DNA from: Bacteroidota bacterium
Lineage (GTDB): Bacteria; Bacteroidota; Bacteroidia; Chitinophagales; Chitinophagaceae
NCBI GenBank assembly: GCA_018268035.1
Contig: JAFDXI010000073.1
Location: 1 to 64,000, forward strand
Reading direction: 5' to 3'
DNA: 64,000 bases
Below are positions 47,302-56,745 of this stretch, piece by piece. The notes under the pieces are model-generated. The model did no database searches. It had not been told where the DNA came from and worked only from the letters and a program-made list of their open reading frames with translations. How positions within the stretch are numbered: position 1 is the first letter of the stretch; the number at the start of each line of letters is the position of its first letter. The translations under genes were made by a program, and so were the position numbers.

Positions 47302-48352
47302 GTTTCAACCGTTTTATCCAGCCTGCAACAATTTGTTGAATAATTTCTTCGAGGCTGATACTGATATCCCATGCGGGATAATGCGATTTCATTTTTCGCA
47401 GGTCGCTGTAATAACAGATATGGTCGCCGTCTCTGTTTTTCTCAACATATTCAAACACCTGTTTTTTGCCGGTGCATTTTTCAGCCATGTCAAAAGCTTC
47501 CAGTATGGAACAGGTATTTTTTTTGCCGCCGCCCAGGTTATATACTTCGCCAATACGCGGTGCGTTAATAAAGGCGTCCATAAAACGGGCAATATCATAA
47601 GAATGGATATTGTCCCGCACCTGCTTGCCTTTATACCCGTTAACAGCATATTTTTTCCCTTCCACATTGCACTTCACGAGGTAACTTAAAAACCCATGCA
47701 ATTCCACACCGCTGTGGTTAGGTCCGGTCAAACAACCGCCACGCAAACAACAGGTGGGCATATTAAAATACCTGCCATATTCCTGCACCATCACATCAGC
47801 AGCCACCTTTGAAATACCGAAGATTGAATGTTTGGTCTGGTCAATCGGAAAACTTTCAGGGATGCCGTTTTCATAATTAGGGTCATCATACTCCCATCGT
47901 GTTCCTGATTCTTTCATCCGGATATTATTAGGTCCGTCACCATATACTTTATTGGTGCTCATGTGTATGAAAGGTGCTTCAGGATTGGCCTGCCGCAAGG
48001 CTTCCAGCACATTGAGTGTGCCCACTGCATTGGTATCAAAATCATCATAAGGTATCTGTGCTGCTTTGTCGTGGCTGGGCTGAGCAGCAGTATGGATCAC
48101 AGCATCTGGCAGGATGGTTTTGAGTAAATCGGCAATAGCTGCACGGTCGCGGATGTCAAGATCATGATGCACATAATCCGGTATCAGTTGTTGCAGCCTT
48201 TCCCTGTTCCATCTTGTATCGCCATTCGGACCAAAAAAAACAGATCTCTGGTTATTGTCAATACCAAAAATCATGTATCCTTTCTGAGAAAAATAAATAC
48301 AAACTTCAGAACCTACCAAACCTGATGAACCAGTAACGAGAAGTTTTTTCAT
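47282..48352 (-). CDS. NAD-dependent epimerase/dehydratase, CDP-paratose 2-epimerase-like
   Basis: The 356-residue extended SDR enzyme has the NAD motif GSSGLVG at 8-14, [16 protein letters not shown] at 31-46, STNKVYGD at 132-139 and the Lys182 of the YxxxK pair. The Tyr is replaced by Phe (FGISK 178-182), a substitution seen in several members of this subgroup. It would supply a modified nucleotide sugar for the locus. The gene is GC-richer than the following cassette and marks its left border. Confidence 0.8.
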   Translation of the reverse strand: MKKLLVTGSSGLVGSEVCIYFSQKGYMIFGIDNNQRSVFFGPNGDTRWNRERLQQLIPDYVHHDLDIRDRAAIADLLKTILPDAVIHTAAQPSHDKAAQIPYDDFDTNAVGTLNVLEALRQANPEAPFIHMSTNKVYGDGPNNIRMKESGTRWEYDDPNYENGIPESFPIDQTKHSIFGISKVAADVMVQEYGRYFNMPTCCLRGGCLTGPNHSGVELHGFLSYLVKCNVEGKKYAVNGYKGKQVRDNIHSYDIARFMDAFINAPRIGEVYNLGGGKKNTCSILEAFDMAEKCTGKKQVFEYVEKNRDGDHICYYSDLRKMKSHYPAWDISISLEEIIQQIVAGWIKRLKHEDTVA

Positions 48353-48371
48353 TTTGCATCTATGCAGTTAT

Positions 48372-49277
48372 TTAATGAGATTGCTGTTTTTTATTCAGGT
48401 AATTTATTATTTTAAGAATTTTAATTGCCTGATTTGGTTGTTTAATAAAGGCCTTCATTAGTACAGAATAATTTATTCTGTTTGCAAAAAAATGTTTATC
48501 CAGATTTAGCTTTGCCAGACGTTTTTTAAACTTATTTTCAAACCCATGCGCTTTTATTTCTTCAACATATTTACTATAAATTTTTTCCTGCTGTTCAATT
48601 AAATTCAATCCATTCGATTTGCCTATAATGGAATCCGGGTTTTTAAAATAAGAGCTCCCGATATAATTGTTATATGCCACTTTAAATTTTAATGAATATC
48701 GTATCATTAGATCAAGATCTTCATACATATTTAAATTTTCATCGTAAAAATTCAATTCGTACAATACCCTCTTTCTGAACATTTCATACCTGTGCGTATG
48801 ACAATCAGGGAAATTGTTTAACAAGATATCTTCAAAAATAAACCCTTCAGGTCTGGGTGTGGAAGACCAAACTGAAATGATGTCACCTTTTATATTTTTA
48901 ATATCAAAATTTGAGTAAACTACATCCACATCAGGATGTTGCTGAAAAGTCTCAACTTCTTTAGCAATTTTATTTTCGTAATAAGTATCATCACCATCCA
49001 GGTAAGTAATATAACCCCCTTTTGCTAAACGGAAACCAGTGTTTTTATTTGCAGGGATCCCAACATTTTTTGTTTGATAAAATGCATTCACTTTACCCGG
49101 GTATAGTTGCTTCCATTGTTCAATTAATATCTTATTGCGTTCATCACCTGAACAATCATCAACAATAATTATTTCAATATTTTTATATGTTTGATTGATC
49201 AAAGAATAAAATGCCTTTTCAAGAAATTCCGGCTGGTTATAACTTGATAATATTATTGATACTAAAGGCTGCAACAT
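48372..49277 (-). CDS. Family 2 glycosyltransferase
   Basis: The 301-residue GT-A protein has VDDCSGD at 39-45 and LDGDDTYY at 93-100. The remaining C-terminal region is rich in Lys and Asn. It begins a run of AT-rich genes and ends 19 bases before the epimerase. Confidence 0.88.
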   Translation of the reverse strand: MLQPLVSIILSSYNQPEFLEKAFYSLINQTYKNIEIIIVDDCSGDERNKILIEQWKQLYPGKVNAFYQTKNVGIPANKNTGFRLAKGGYITYLDGDDTYYENKIAKEVETFQQHPDVDVVYSNFDIKNIKGDIISVWSSTPRPEGFIFEDILLNNFPDCHTHRYEMFRKRVLYELNFYDENLNMYEDLDLMIRYSLKFKVAYNNYIGSSYFKNPDSIIGKSNGLNLIEQQEKIYSKYVEEIKAHGFENKFKKRLAKLNLDKHFFANRINYSVLMKAFIKQPNQAIKILKIINYLNKKQQSH

Positions 49278-49294
49278 TTTTCAATTCTGGTTTA

Positions 49295-50230
49295 TTACAA
49301 ACGAAGCCACTTTTTTGCCTTGAGTTGAAAAGATTTCTTTAAATAGAAAAGATTTAGTTTAAATGGTGAACCTGAATAATAATAAAACATCTTTTTTATT
49401 TTTCCCATATTTTCTTTTGTAATACCTTTAGCATTACATTTAAAAAGGGAATAGGCCTTTTTCAGAGCAATCATGTAAACCTTCTCATCTATTATTTTTC
49501 TTGCAAGCATATCTTTTAACAAAGGAATCCTTTCAGTATAAGTAAGCCCATTCTCATAAGAATTAAAACTTACATTTTTATCATGTGCCCTGAAATAATT
49601 CAGAATCTTCCCACTGATAAATACATCACCATAAGTACATAGTTCAATCCAGAAATAATAATCCCCTATAAGTTTATATTCCAAAAACCTATTTGTAATC
49701 TTATTATAAATATTTTTTTTCCATAGTGCCATACTTGCATTAATAATCGGGTTACTTGGCAACAAATAATCATTAATAAATTTACTGCCATTTAAATATT
49801 CCGACAGCCTGATATGATTAGTTTGGAATTTTATACTGTTATCATCATTTACGCAGTATGTCTGACAGTAACCTATCACGCATCTATTGTTGCCCTCAAG
49901 ACCTGTCAATAAAGTTTCAAGCAAACTGATTTCGCACCAGTCATCACTTTCTGCTATCCAGATATATTCACCTTTTGCCAGTTCGATTCCCCTGTTCCAT
50001 TGTATAAATGGATTACCGCTATTGGCTTCATTATATATTATATGGCTCACTTTTGGATGAGGCCTGTATATTTCAATAATCGCTTTACTATCATCAGTTG
50101 AGCAGTCATCAAGAATAATCAGCTCAATATCATTATAGGTTTGGTTGAGAACAGAATCAATTCTCTGTTGCAGGAACGTGGCATGATTATAATTGGGAAT
50201 AATAACTGAAACTTTTGGTGTGGAGTGCAT
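49295..50230 (-). CDS. Family 2 glycosyltransferase
   Basis: The 311-residue GT-A protein has LDDCSTD at 40-46 and AESDDW at 93-98. The tail contains an extended helical, lysine-rich region. It lies 33 bases after the CgeB-like gene and 17 bases before the next GT2. Confidence 0.88.
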   Translation of the reverse strand: MHSTPKVSVIIPNYNHATFLQQRIDSVLNQTYNDIELIILDDCSTDDSKAIIEIYRPHPKVSHIIYNEANSGNPFIQWNRGIELAKGEYIWIAESDDWCEISLLETLLTGLEGNNRCVIGYCQTYCVNDDNSIKFQTNHIRLSEYLNGSKFINDYLLPSNPIINASMALWKKNIYNKITNRFLEYKLIGDYYFWIELCTYGDVFISGKILNYFRAHDKNVSFNSYENGLTYTERIPLLKDMLARKIIDEKVYMIALKKAYSLFKCNAKGITKENMGKIKKMFYYYSGSPFKLNLFYLKKSFQLKAKKWLRL

Positions 50231-50263
50231 CAGGAGATGAAAGTTTTATCGTACTATTAATTA

Positions 50264-51187
50264 CTATTTATATTCAATTTGCTTCCCTGTTTCTATCATC
50301 TGCAGCATTTCTGCCAACCGGTTTTTTAGAGTATGTTTTTCTTTGATCCACTGCTGTATTTTATATACTTCTTCAGTATCAGAATTACATTTTAAAATTC
50401 TGTCTGCATGTTTCTTTAAACCTGAAAAATCTTCAAACCAGTTAAGTCTTTCTTTTAATCCTTCAATTTTATCCAGGTCAGGAACATAGTTTGTCAACAG
50501 CTTTGTACCCAAACCCAAAACCTCAAATACACGAAAATTCAAATCGTCTTTAACAGAATAATTTGTTGTGATTTTTGATTGCCGGATTATATCACTCATA
50601 CTATTATAGTTAGTTACAGCAAAAAAATCATTCCCATATTTTTCTTTCAGAAAGGAAACCATCTGTAACCTGTTTGCATAGCCATCATCCAGTTTCCCCA
50701 CAAAAGAAATGGGATATTTTACTGTACAGTTGTTTTTAATAATACCAGAAGTAGTGCCAGGATAGCATAAAGGCAACCAGAAAACATTTTTACAAACAGT
50801 GTTTTTTTTTACATAATCCAGATAAAGTGATTGGGCAACAAATACGAAATCAAAATTATCACAGTACCGCACTCTTTCTTTATTTGAAACATGAGCATCA
50901 ATAAACCAGAATGCTTTTGGTACAATTTTCTTTAATGAATGATGATATAAATAACCATATTCTGCTTTACAATCATTGAACTCCCTCTCAATAATAAGAT
51001 CAGGTGGTTGAATAATTGTTAGGCCAGAATTTATATTAAAGTATTGCGCTTCCCAACCTGCAGGTAATTCCCATCTATTCTCATAAGTTATTCCAAGAAT
51101 CTTTTTTTTGCCAGAAGAGAAATTAAACCCTTTAATTAGAAGGAGTTTATATTTTTTTCGGTAGTATAACCAGTTACCTAAGGACAT
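50264..51187 (-). CDS. CgeB-like glycosyltransferase (GT-B)
   Basis: The 307-residue protein has KILGITYENRWELPAGW at the first strand and DLNFRVFEVLGLGTKLLTN in the donor half, the FEV-G-x-x-LLTN motif of the CgeB-like GT1 group. The segment WFIDAHVSNKERVRYC supports this. The sugar is unknown. It is separated by 23 bases from the FkbM gene. Confidence 0.7.
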   Translation of the reverse strand: MSLGNWLYYRKKYKLLLIKGFNFSSGKKKILGITYENRWELPAGWEAQYFNINSGLTIIQPPDLIIEREFNDCKAEYGYLYHHSLKKIVPKAFWFIDAHVSNKERVRYCDNFDFVFVAQSLYLDYVKKNTVCKNVFWLPLCYPGTTSGIIKNNCTVKYPISFVGKLDDGYANRLQMVSFLKEKYGNDFFAVTNYNSMSDIIRQSKITTNYSVKDDLNFRVFEVLGLGTKLLTNYVPDLDKIEGLKERLNWFEDFSGLKKHADRILKCNSDTEEVYKIQQWIKEKHTLKNRLAEMLQMIETGKQIEYK

Positions 51188-51210
51188 TAATTATACTTTA
51201 TTTCCATTGT

Positions 51211-51963
51211 TTAAGCTTTTTGCCTAATGACAGAATTATCTGTGAAAAACATTGTAATCCCAATAATGTTCCATAAAGAATAATTATTTGAAACTAAAAA
51301 TTGATACACCTCACTTTCTTCAAATGTTTTTTTATTTTGCCATATTTCTTCAACGAGAACTGCATAAGGTCTGAATTTTCTCCAATCATTTGAATTTAAT
51401 ACTTCAATATCCATTCCTTCAACATCTACATTCAATAAATCTATTTTCTGATTTGGAGGCAAATATTTTTCAAGTACATCCGCAAGTGGTTGTGTCTGAA
51501 TTTTTTTAATTTCATTCATTACAAACCCTTCTTCCCTACTCCATGTTTTTGCATGTGATTCAACAAAAGTGTTTACAGCCCCACCATTAAAACTAAAGTA
51601 ATCCAGAACACATTTTTCTTTGCTTATACCTATATTTAGATTTATATCTTCAGGTCGGTGTACATTAAACAAACTTACCTGTTCAGGGTTGGGTTCTATA
51701 TTAATACCACGCCAGCCTTCCTGATATAATTTATAAGTATTTGAATATTTAATAGGATGAAATGCGCCTACATCAATATAAAAACCATTTTTTAAACCGG
51801 AAAATAATCTACATAATTCCAGGTCTTCGCCTTGTTGTGAATAAGTTAACCGGGCAAATCCATTTTCTAAATACACACATTGTTGAGCATGCGGTACTAT
51901 CAATTTTTTAATCTTAAAGGGTATTGATTTTTGAATCAATTTTTTAATCAATGCTTTCATCAA
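51211..51963 (-). CDS. FkbM-family methyltransferase
   Basis: The 250-residue protein has the SAM motif FYIDVGAFHP at 61-70 with the NIEPNPE acidic strand near 92 and NVDVEGMDIEVL near residue 180. It is an O-methyltransferase of the FkbM type. The N-terminus is basic and short. It lies 8 bases after the GT2 gene. Confidence 0.88.
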   Translation of the reverse strand: MMKALIKKLIQKSIPFKIKKLIVPHAQQCVYLENGFARLTYSQQGEDLELCRLFSGLKNGFYIDVGAFHPIKYSNTYKLYQEGWRGINIEPNPEQVSLFNVHRPEDINLNIGISKEKCVLDYFSFNGGAVNTFVESHAKTWSREEGFVMNEIKKIQTQPLADVLEKYLPPNQKIDLLNVDVEGMDIEVLNSNDWRKFRPYAVLVEEIWQNKKTFEESEVYQFLVSNNYSLWNIIGITMFFTDNSVIRQKA

Positions 51964-51971
51964 AAAAAGTA

Positions 51972-52769
51972 TTACACTTTATGCCTAAGGTATTTTAAGA
52001 AAGACCTGAAGGGCCTATTCATATCATTGTGATAAATGACACGGGTAGCATAAAGCTGGTGATACAACTGATAAACAAGGTCCCAGTGTTTTCCAAAAAT
52101 ATATGCAACAGCTTCCCTGAAATCTTTATCGCTTGAATCGCCCAGCAAAGAGTCTTGATGTATCCTGTAATCAAACATTGGCTCTTTGATATAATGAAAT
52201 TTCCAGCCTGCTTTATACACCCTTATCCAAAATTCCCAGTCTTCATATTTCCTCAGGCTTTCATCAAATCCACCAGCATCTTCCCATGCCTTCCTGCACA
52301 TCACAGCACAACTGGGTACATGATTTTGCAGCAGAAGTGTTGTAATATCAAAAGGCAAAGCTGTAAAGTTGGTGCGGCTGCCATCACCGAATGCATCTGC
52401 ATTGGAATAAGCTACACCAGCACCGTCATTTTCTTTTAAAGCATTGATGCCCCTGTCAATAAATTCCGGCTTGATCCTGTCATCACTATCAAGGGAAAGA
52501 AGATATTCGCTTTGGGTATTGGCGATGCCAGTATTTCTTGCTCCTGCGAGACCTTTATTATTTTGTTTAATTACTCTTATACCTGCATCATTGATGTTTT
52601 CCAAAAAAACCAATGTGGATGGATGCGTAGAGCCATCATCAACTATGATGATATCATAACTGTATTTTCCTTTATATTTTTTTACACTATCTATTGCTTC
52701 ACTGATAAATTCAGGCGCAGTATTGTAACAGGGAACAATAATGGAAATATTTTTTGTTATTTCTGCCAT
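51972..52769 (-). CDS. Family 2 glycosyltransferase
   Basis: The 265-residue GT-A protein has VDDGST at 43-48 and LDSDD at 93-97, followed by RKAWEDAGGFDESL and EDWEFWIRVY, typical of O-antigen GT2 enzymes. Its start overlaps the end of the upstream GT2 by 13 bases. Confidence 0.88.
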   Translation of the reverse strand: MAEITKNISIIVPCYNTAPEFISEAIDSVKKYKGKYSYDIIIVDDGSTHPSTLVFLENINDAGIRVIKQNNKGLAGARNTGIANTQSEYLLSLDSDDRIKPEFIDRGINALKENDGAGVAYSNADAFGDGSRTNFTALPFDITTLLLQNHVPSCAVMCRKAWEDAGGFDESLRKYEDWEFWIRVYKAGWKFHYIKEPMFDYRIHQDSLLGDSSDKDFREAVAYIFGKHWDLVYQLYHQLYATRVIYHNDMNRPFRSFLKYLRHKV

Positions 52770-53548
52770 AAAATTAATTTTTTAAGCTTGAGGCAAAATC
52801 GCAGATACCGGGAAGACAATAAAGTATCGTACTTCACTTTATAATTAAATAACTCAGAAATCTCATTATAAATAGCAGAAAATTCTTGCAGCAAAACATA
52901 TTCCCTTTCTTTTTTAGACAAGGCTGATTCTGTTGAACTAACACCAGAGCAATCAAATATTCCAATAATTTTATTAATATGTTTATATGAATAATTGTAT
53001 TTAATAATCGCAGTCAGGAACCATTTCCAGTCAGATACTATTTTTAAATTTTCATCATATTTTGCTGATCCATCTTTGAATGATGTTCTACGGAAAAAAC
53101 TTCCACCAGAATGAGGTAAACTATCATATATAAAATGTCTGAAATTAAGCTTGTCTGGGTACTCTTTCAGCCAGGCTTTTGGTTTCTCATCTATTAAAAT
53201 ATTTCCATAAATAATATCGTTTTCTTTGAGATTAGGAACAACCTCCTCAAATATTGAAGAACATGAAAGCATATCTCCACTGTTTAGGAAAAAAATAAAT
53301 TCACCAGTTGCTTGATGTATTCCCTTATTAAAAGCATTATAAATACCATTGTCATTTTCTGATACCCAATAATCTACTCTATTTTCAAACTTTTTAATAA
53401 CCTCAACACTTTCATCAGTTGATCCCCCATCAATAATTATGTATTCAAAATCTGTAAATGTCTGGCTTGTTATACTTTCAATTGTCTTTGCCAGACCAGC
53501 AGCATTATTGTAATTAATGGTAATTACTGATATTAAACGTCTTTTCAC
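52757..53548 (-). CDS. Family 2 glycosyltransferase
   Basis: The 263-residue GT-A protein has DGGSTD at 40-45 and LNSGD at 88-92, where LNSGD takes the place of a strict DxD. SENDNGIYNAFNKGI upstream is the WcaA-like signature. It fits transfer of an N-acetyl-hexosamine or galactose in colanic-acid-type loci, but this is only a family resemblance. Confidence 0.88.
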   Translation of the reverse strand: MKRRLISVITINYNNAAGLAKTIESITSQTFTDFEYIIIDGGSTDESVEVIKKFENRVDYWVSENDNGIYNAFNKGIHQATGEFIFFLNSGDMLSCSSIFEEVVPNLKENDIIYGNILIDEKPKAWLKEYPDKLNFRHFIYDSLPHSGGSFFRRTSFKDGSAKYDENLKIVSDWKWFLTAIIKYNYSYKHINKIIGIFDCSGVSSTESALSKKEREYVLLQEFSAIYNEISELFNYKVKYDTLLSSRYLRFCLKLKKLILWQK

Positions 53549-53550
53549 AA

Positions 53551-54537
53551 TTACTCCCGAACAGATTCATTTTTGATGCTACCCCTTTTTTTATGTGAGG
53601 TTTTAATCAACAATGCTATTTGTTTTAAAAAAAAATTTACAGTTTGCATTTTATCTTTCTTGTCGCAATACATCAAAATTTTGCAACAAAGCACAAACAT
53701 ATCCGGTATATCCATAATCTTTTGATCCAATAAACAAATATTAAAAGCAGCCAACAAATTTCGATTTCTGATTGTCCTTAAATTTGCAGTATTGCATTCA
53801 GGGATTTTTCTGATTATCTCATTCAGATTATTAAAACTGGAATAATGTTGTTCTATTTGCTGTACACCAGAAAATATACCATTGCCATGAATCCTGTAAA
53901 CACCACCATAAAAATTTAGTATTGCCCCTTTACCATGATGCAGACAGAAACAGTATAATGTATTATCCTTCGCATATTTCATTTTACTGAAGCGGGCAAC
54001 ATTTACTGCATCTCTGCGAAACAAAACTGTCAAAGAAATAGTTGAAAATGGGTTGAAAATATTGTTTAGATCAACATCAAACCTTTCTTTATTGCTCATT
54101 AAACAAATCCAGTCCGGTTCTACATTAATATTAGAATTTTCATTTGCCGGATTTAATTTTTCACGCTGCACTTTATATTTTGTCCAACATATCGCATAAT
54201 CACTGTTTTGCTCTAAAAAATCAACTTGTTTTTGAAGCTTGTAAGGGTCAGTCCAATAATCATCACCTTCACAGTTCGCAATATATTTGGATGTACAAAT
54301 TTTCAATGTATGATTGTAATTTTCAGTTGGCCCTAAATTGTTTTTATTTATGTGATGAATTATTTTTTCTGGATATCTCGCTGCATACATTTTACATATT
54401 TCACTGGTTTTATCTGTTGATGTATCATCAGCGATGAATAAGTTTATTTCAAACGCTGCCTGTTGCATCATTATGCCTTCTATTGCCTGAGCAATAAATG
54501 CTTCATGGTTATATGTTAACATAATAACCGTAACCAT
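53551..54537 (-). CDS. Family 2 glycosyltransferase
   Basis: The 328-residue protein has ADDTSTD at 36-42 and CEGDDYW at 89-95, close to capsular GT2 enzymes. The long C-terminal region after residue 200 carries many Cys and Asn residues. Its start codon shares a base with the upstream GNAT gene stop, so the two are coupled. Confidence 0.87.
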   Translation of the reverse strand: MVTVIMLTYNHEAFIAQAIEGIMMQQAAFEINLFIADDTSTDKTSEICKMYAARYPEKIIHHINKNNLGPTENYNHTLKICTSKYIANCEGDDYWTDPYKLQKQVDFLEQNSDYAICWTKYKVQREKLNPANENSNINVEPDWICLMSNKERFDVDLNNIFNPFSTISLTVLFRRDAVNVARFSKMKYAKDNTLYCFCLHHGKGAILNFYGGVYRIHGNGIFSGVQQIEQHYSSFNNLNEIIRKIPECNTANLRTIRNRNLLAAFNICLLDQKIMDIPDMFVLCCKILMYCDKKDKMQTVNFFLKQIALLIKTSHKKRGSIKNESVRE

Positions 54538-54953
54538 TAATCTGTAATTTTTCTTTCCATTAAAAAGGAATTCCCGGTTTCATTGATAACTATAAACCCA
54601 AACTCCTTATATAATGTAATAGCTTTACCATTTTTCTTATCCACTTCTAATTTAAGATTTTTGAATCCATTATTTTTTAAATACCCAATTGCAAATTCAA
54701 TCAATGATTTTGCCAGTCCTTTTCCTCTGCAATGACTTTTTACAACAATCATTGATAAAAAAGCAGAAAGATTTTTATAATCATTACAATAAAATGATAT
54801 AAAAGCATTCAATGCTCCATTTTCATAAACCGGAACAATCATACTATGGAAGATTATCTTTTCAACATAATCATCCATTACGAGCCGTGAAGAAAGATTT
54901 GGGTTAAACTCATAATCAACTTCATGTAGTAATTGTTTTATAGCATCTTTCAT
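54537..54953 (-). CDS. GNAT-family N-acetyltransferase
   Basis: The 138-residue protein has the acetyl-CoA loop R76-G-K-G79-L-A81 (CRGKGLAKSL) and the final strand with ITLYKEFGF. It sits directly between the GT2 and the WbqC gene, with four-base and one-base overlaps. With the aminotransferase two genes upstream it probably acylates the amino group of a sugar. Confidence 0.8.
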   Translation of the reverse strand: MKDAIKQLLHEVDYEFNPNLSSRLVMDDYVEKIIFHSMIVPVYENGALNAFISFYCNDYKNLSAFLSMIVVKSHCRGKGLAKSLIEFAIGYLKNNGFKNLKLEVDKKNGKAITLYKEFGFIVINETGNSFLMERKITD

Positions 54954-55663
54954 TGAGAAACTAATAATTGATATTCCAGCAACAATTGTTTTGCAGTAGC
55001 AATATCATTAAACATTAAAACATCAATAATAGAGAGATTAGGGACAAATGGTCCTTTTAATTGATGATACACAATGTTTTTTGTTTTGAGGAAAAAGAGT
55101 TGAAGATTATGTACCTTGAAATTTTCACTTTTGTACAATCCCATACCACCAATAGCATTAATATAAGTATCTGCATTTTCTTTAGCACATATATCAATTA
55201 TCCTGTCTTCAGATTTCAACTCATTGTTATTATAAATCCCGGAAGTGAAACTTAAGGTGGTTTTAATATTTAAAAACTCACAAACAGACTTAACACTTTC
55301 TGATGCAAGGCCTGAAATATAAAAATAGTCGTTGCTTAAAACGCTTTGAACTAATTCAATAGTTTGATTTAAGAATGGAGCTTTATTATATGCATGGATT
55401 AAAGTTTTTAAAAACTTTTGTTTCCAGCACTCGAAAGATTTTTCATCAATGGTTGTACAATTTATTTTTACATAAGAGCTTGCATTATTTAACGGAACAG
55501 CAAATGTATATGCAGAATTATTTAGTAATATTTTGTTTCGATTGATCCAACCTTGCTTTTTATAGCTGACATCATCATACATCACAAACTTATCGGCAGC
55601 TACTATTAATTGAAAATAGCCAATGTAAGGGAAACAGTAAGGTTGCATTATAGCCAGTTTCAT
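54950..55663 (-). CDS. WbqC-like family protein
   Basis: The 237-residue protein starts MKLAIMQPYCFPYIGYFQL, continues FVMYDDVSYKKQGWINRN, and has the typical WbqC beginning. WbqC proteins occur in O-antigen loci beside DegT-type aminotransferases and are thought to act in amino-sugar N-acylation. It overlaps the GNAT gene by four bases and lies 14 bases after the aminotransferase. Confidence 0.85.
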   Translation of the reverse strand: MKLAIMQPYCFPYIGYFQLIVAADKFVMYDDVSYKKQGWINRNKILLNNSAYTFAVPLNNASSYVKINCTTIDEKSFECWKQKFLKTLIHAYNKAPFLNQTIELVQSVLSNDYFYISGLASESVKSVCEFLNIKTTLSFTSGIYNNNELKSEDRIIDICAKENADTYINAIGGMGLYKSENFKVHNLQLFFLKTKNIVYHQLKGPFVPNLSIIDVLMFNDIATAKQLLLEYQLLVSQ

Positions 55664-55677
55664 TTTCCGGATAGCAA

Positions 55678-56745
55678 TTAAATATTTAACAGGATTCCGG
55701 CAATAATAAATTGTTGTTCTTTTGTCAACTCAAAAAACAATGGCAGGCATAATACCCTTTTAGCAATGGACTCAGCAATAGGAGCAGGTTGATAATCTAA
55801 GTAAGGTAATTTATTTAATGAAGGATAAAAATATCTTCTTGGAATAATATCCATTTCTTTTAAAGCAATCATCGCTTTTAGCAACAAATTTTCACTCTTA
55901 AATATTACAGGAAAATAAGAATAGTTAAATCCAGTATCAGGTGTTATTTTCAATAACTGAAATTGTTTATTGCTTAACAACTCTTCATAGTACAGCCATT
56001 GTTGTTTCCTGCTTTTAAATAAGTCTTCAATATAATCAAGATTGCTTATTCCGAGGGCAGCTTGCAACTCAGAGCATTTGCCATTAATGCCCATTGAATA
56101 ATAATCATCACCGATATGCCCAAACTGATGATATAAAAATATTTTATCTGCCAAGATATCATTATTAGTTATGATACAACCACCCTCAGCAGTATGAAAC
56201 AGTTTTGTTGCATGAAAACTGCAGGTGCTTATATCACCATAATTAAAAACAGATTGGCCCTTATATTTTGTACCGAAAGCATGTGCGCCATCATAAATAA
56301 CTTTCAATGAAAATTTATCTGCTATTTCCCGGATGGCATCAATATCGCAAGCATTACCATAAACATGTGTAGCAAGAATGGCAGAAGTTTTTTCTGTGAT
56401 GACTGCTTCAATTTTTAAAGGGTCAATACAAAAATTTGTTTTGTCAATATCAACAAATACAGGTGTGCAATTTTCCCATAAGATAGAGGTTGTTGATGCC
56501 ACATAAGAAAAAGGCGTCGTTAACACTTCCCCTTTAATACTTAAAGCTTTTAATGCAATTTGTAATGCAATGGTGCCATTGTTACAAAGCACCAGATGTT
56601 TTACGCCTAAATATTCTTTTAACTGTATCTGCAGCTCCTGCACCAACTCACCATTATTTGTTATCCATCCCTTTTCCCATGCCCTTTTCAAAACAGCAAT
56701 ATATTCGTCAAATGGAGGCAAAAATGTTTTGGTTACATTAATCAT
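55678..56745 (-). CDS. DegT/DnrJ/EryC1/StrS-family sugar aminotransferase
   Basis: The 355-residue PLP enzyme has the cofactor residues Asp152 and His155 (YDGAHAFG) and the Schiff-base Lys181 (SFHATKLF). It converts a keto sugar nucleotide to an amino sugar, probably a dTDP-linked one. It overlaps the FkbM gene by four bases. The dehydratase that would supply the keto sugar is not in the window. Confidence 0.9.
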   Translation of the reverse strand: MINVTKTFLPPFDEYIAVLKRAWEKGWITNNGELVQELQIQLKEYLGVKHLVLCNNGTIALQIALKALSIKGEVLTTPFSYVASTTSILWENCTPVFVDIDKTNFCIDPLKIEAVITEKTSAILATHVYGNACDIDAIREIADKFSLKVIYDGAHAFGTKYKGQSVFNYGDISTCSFHATKLFHTAEGGCIITNNDILADKIFLYHQFGHIGDDYYSMGINGKCSELQAALGISNLDYIEDLFKSRKQQWLYYEELLSNKQFQLLKITPDTGFNYSYFPVIFKSENLLLKAMIALKEMDIIPRRYFYPSLNKLPYLDYQPAPIAESIAKRVLCLPLFFELTKEQQFIIAGILLNI

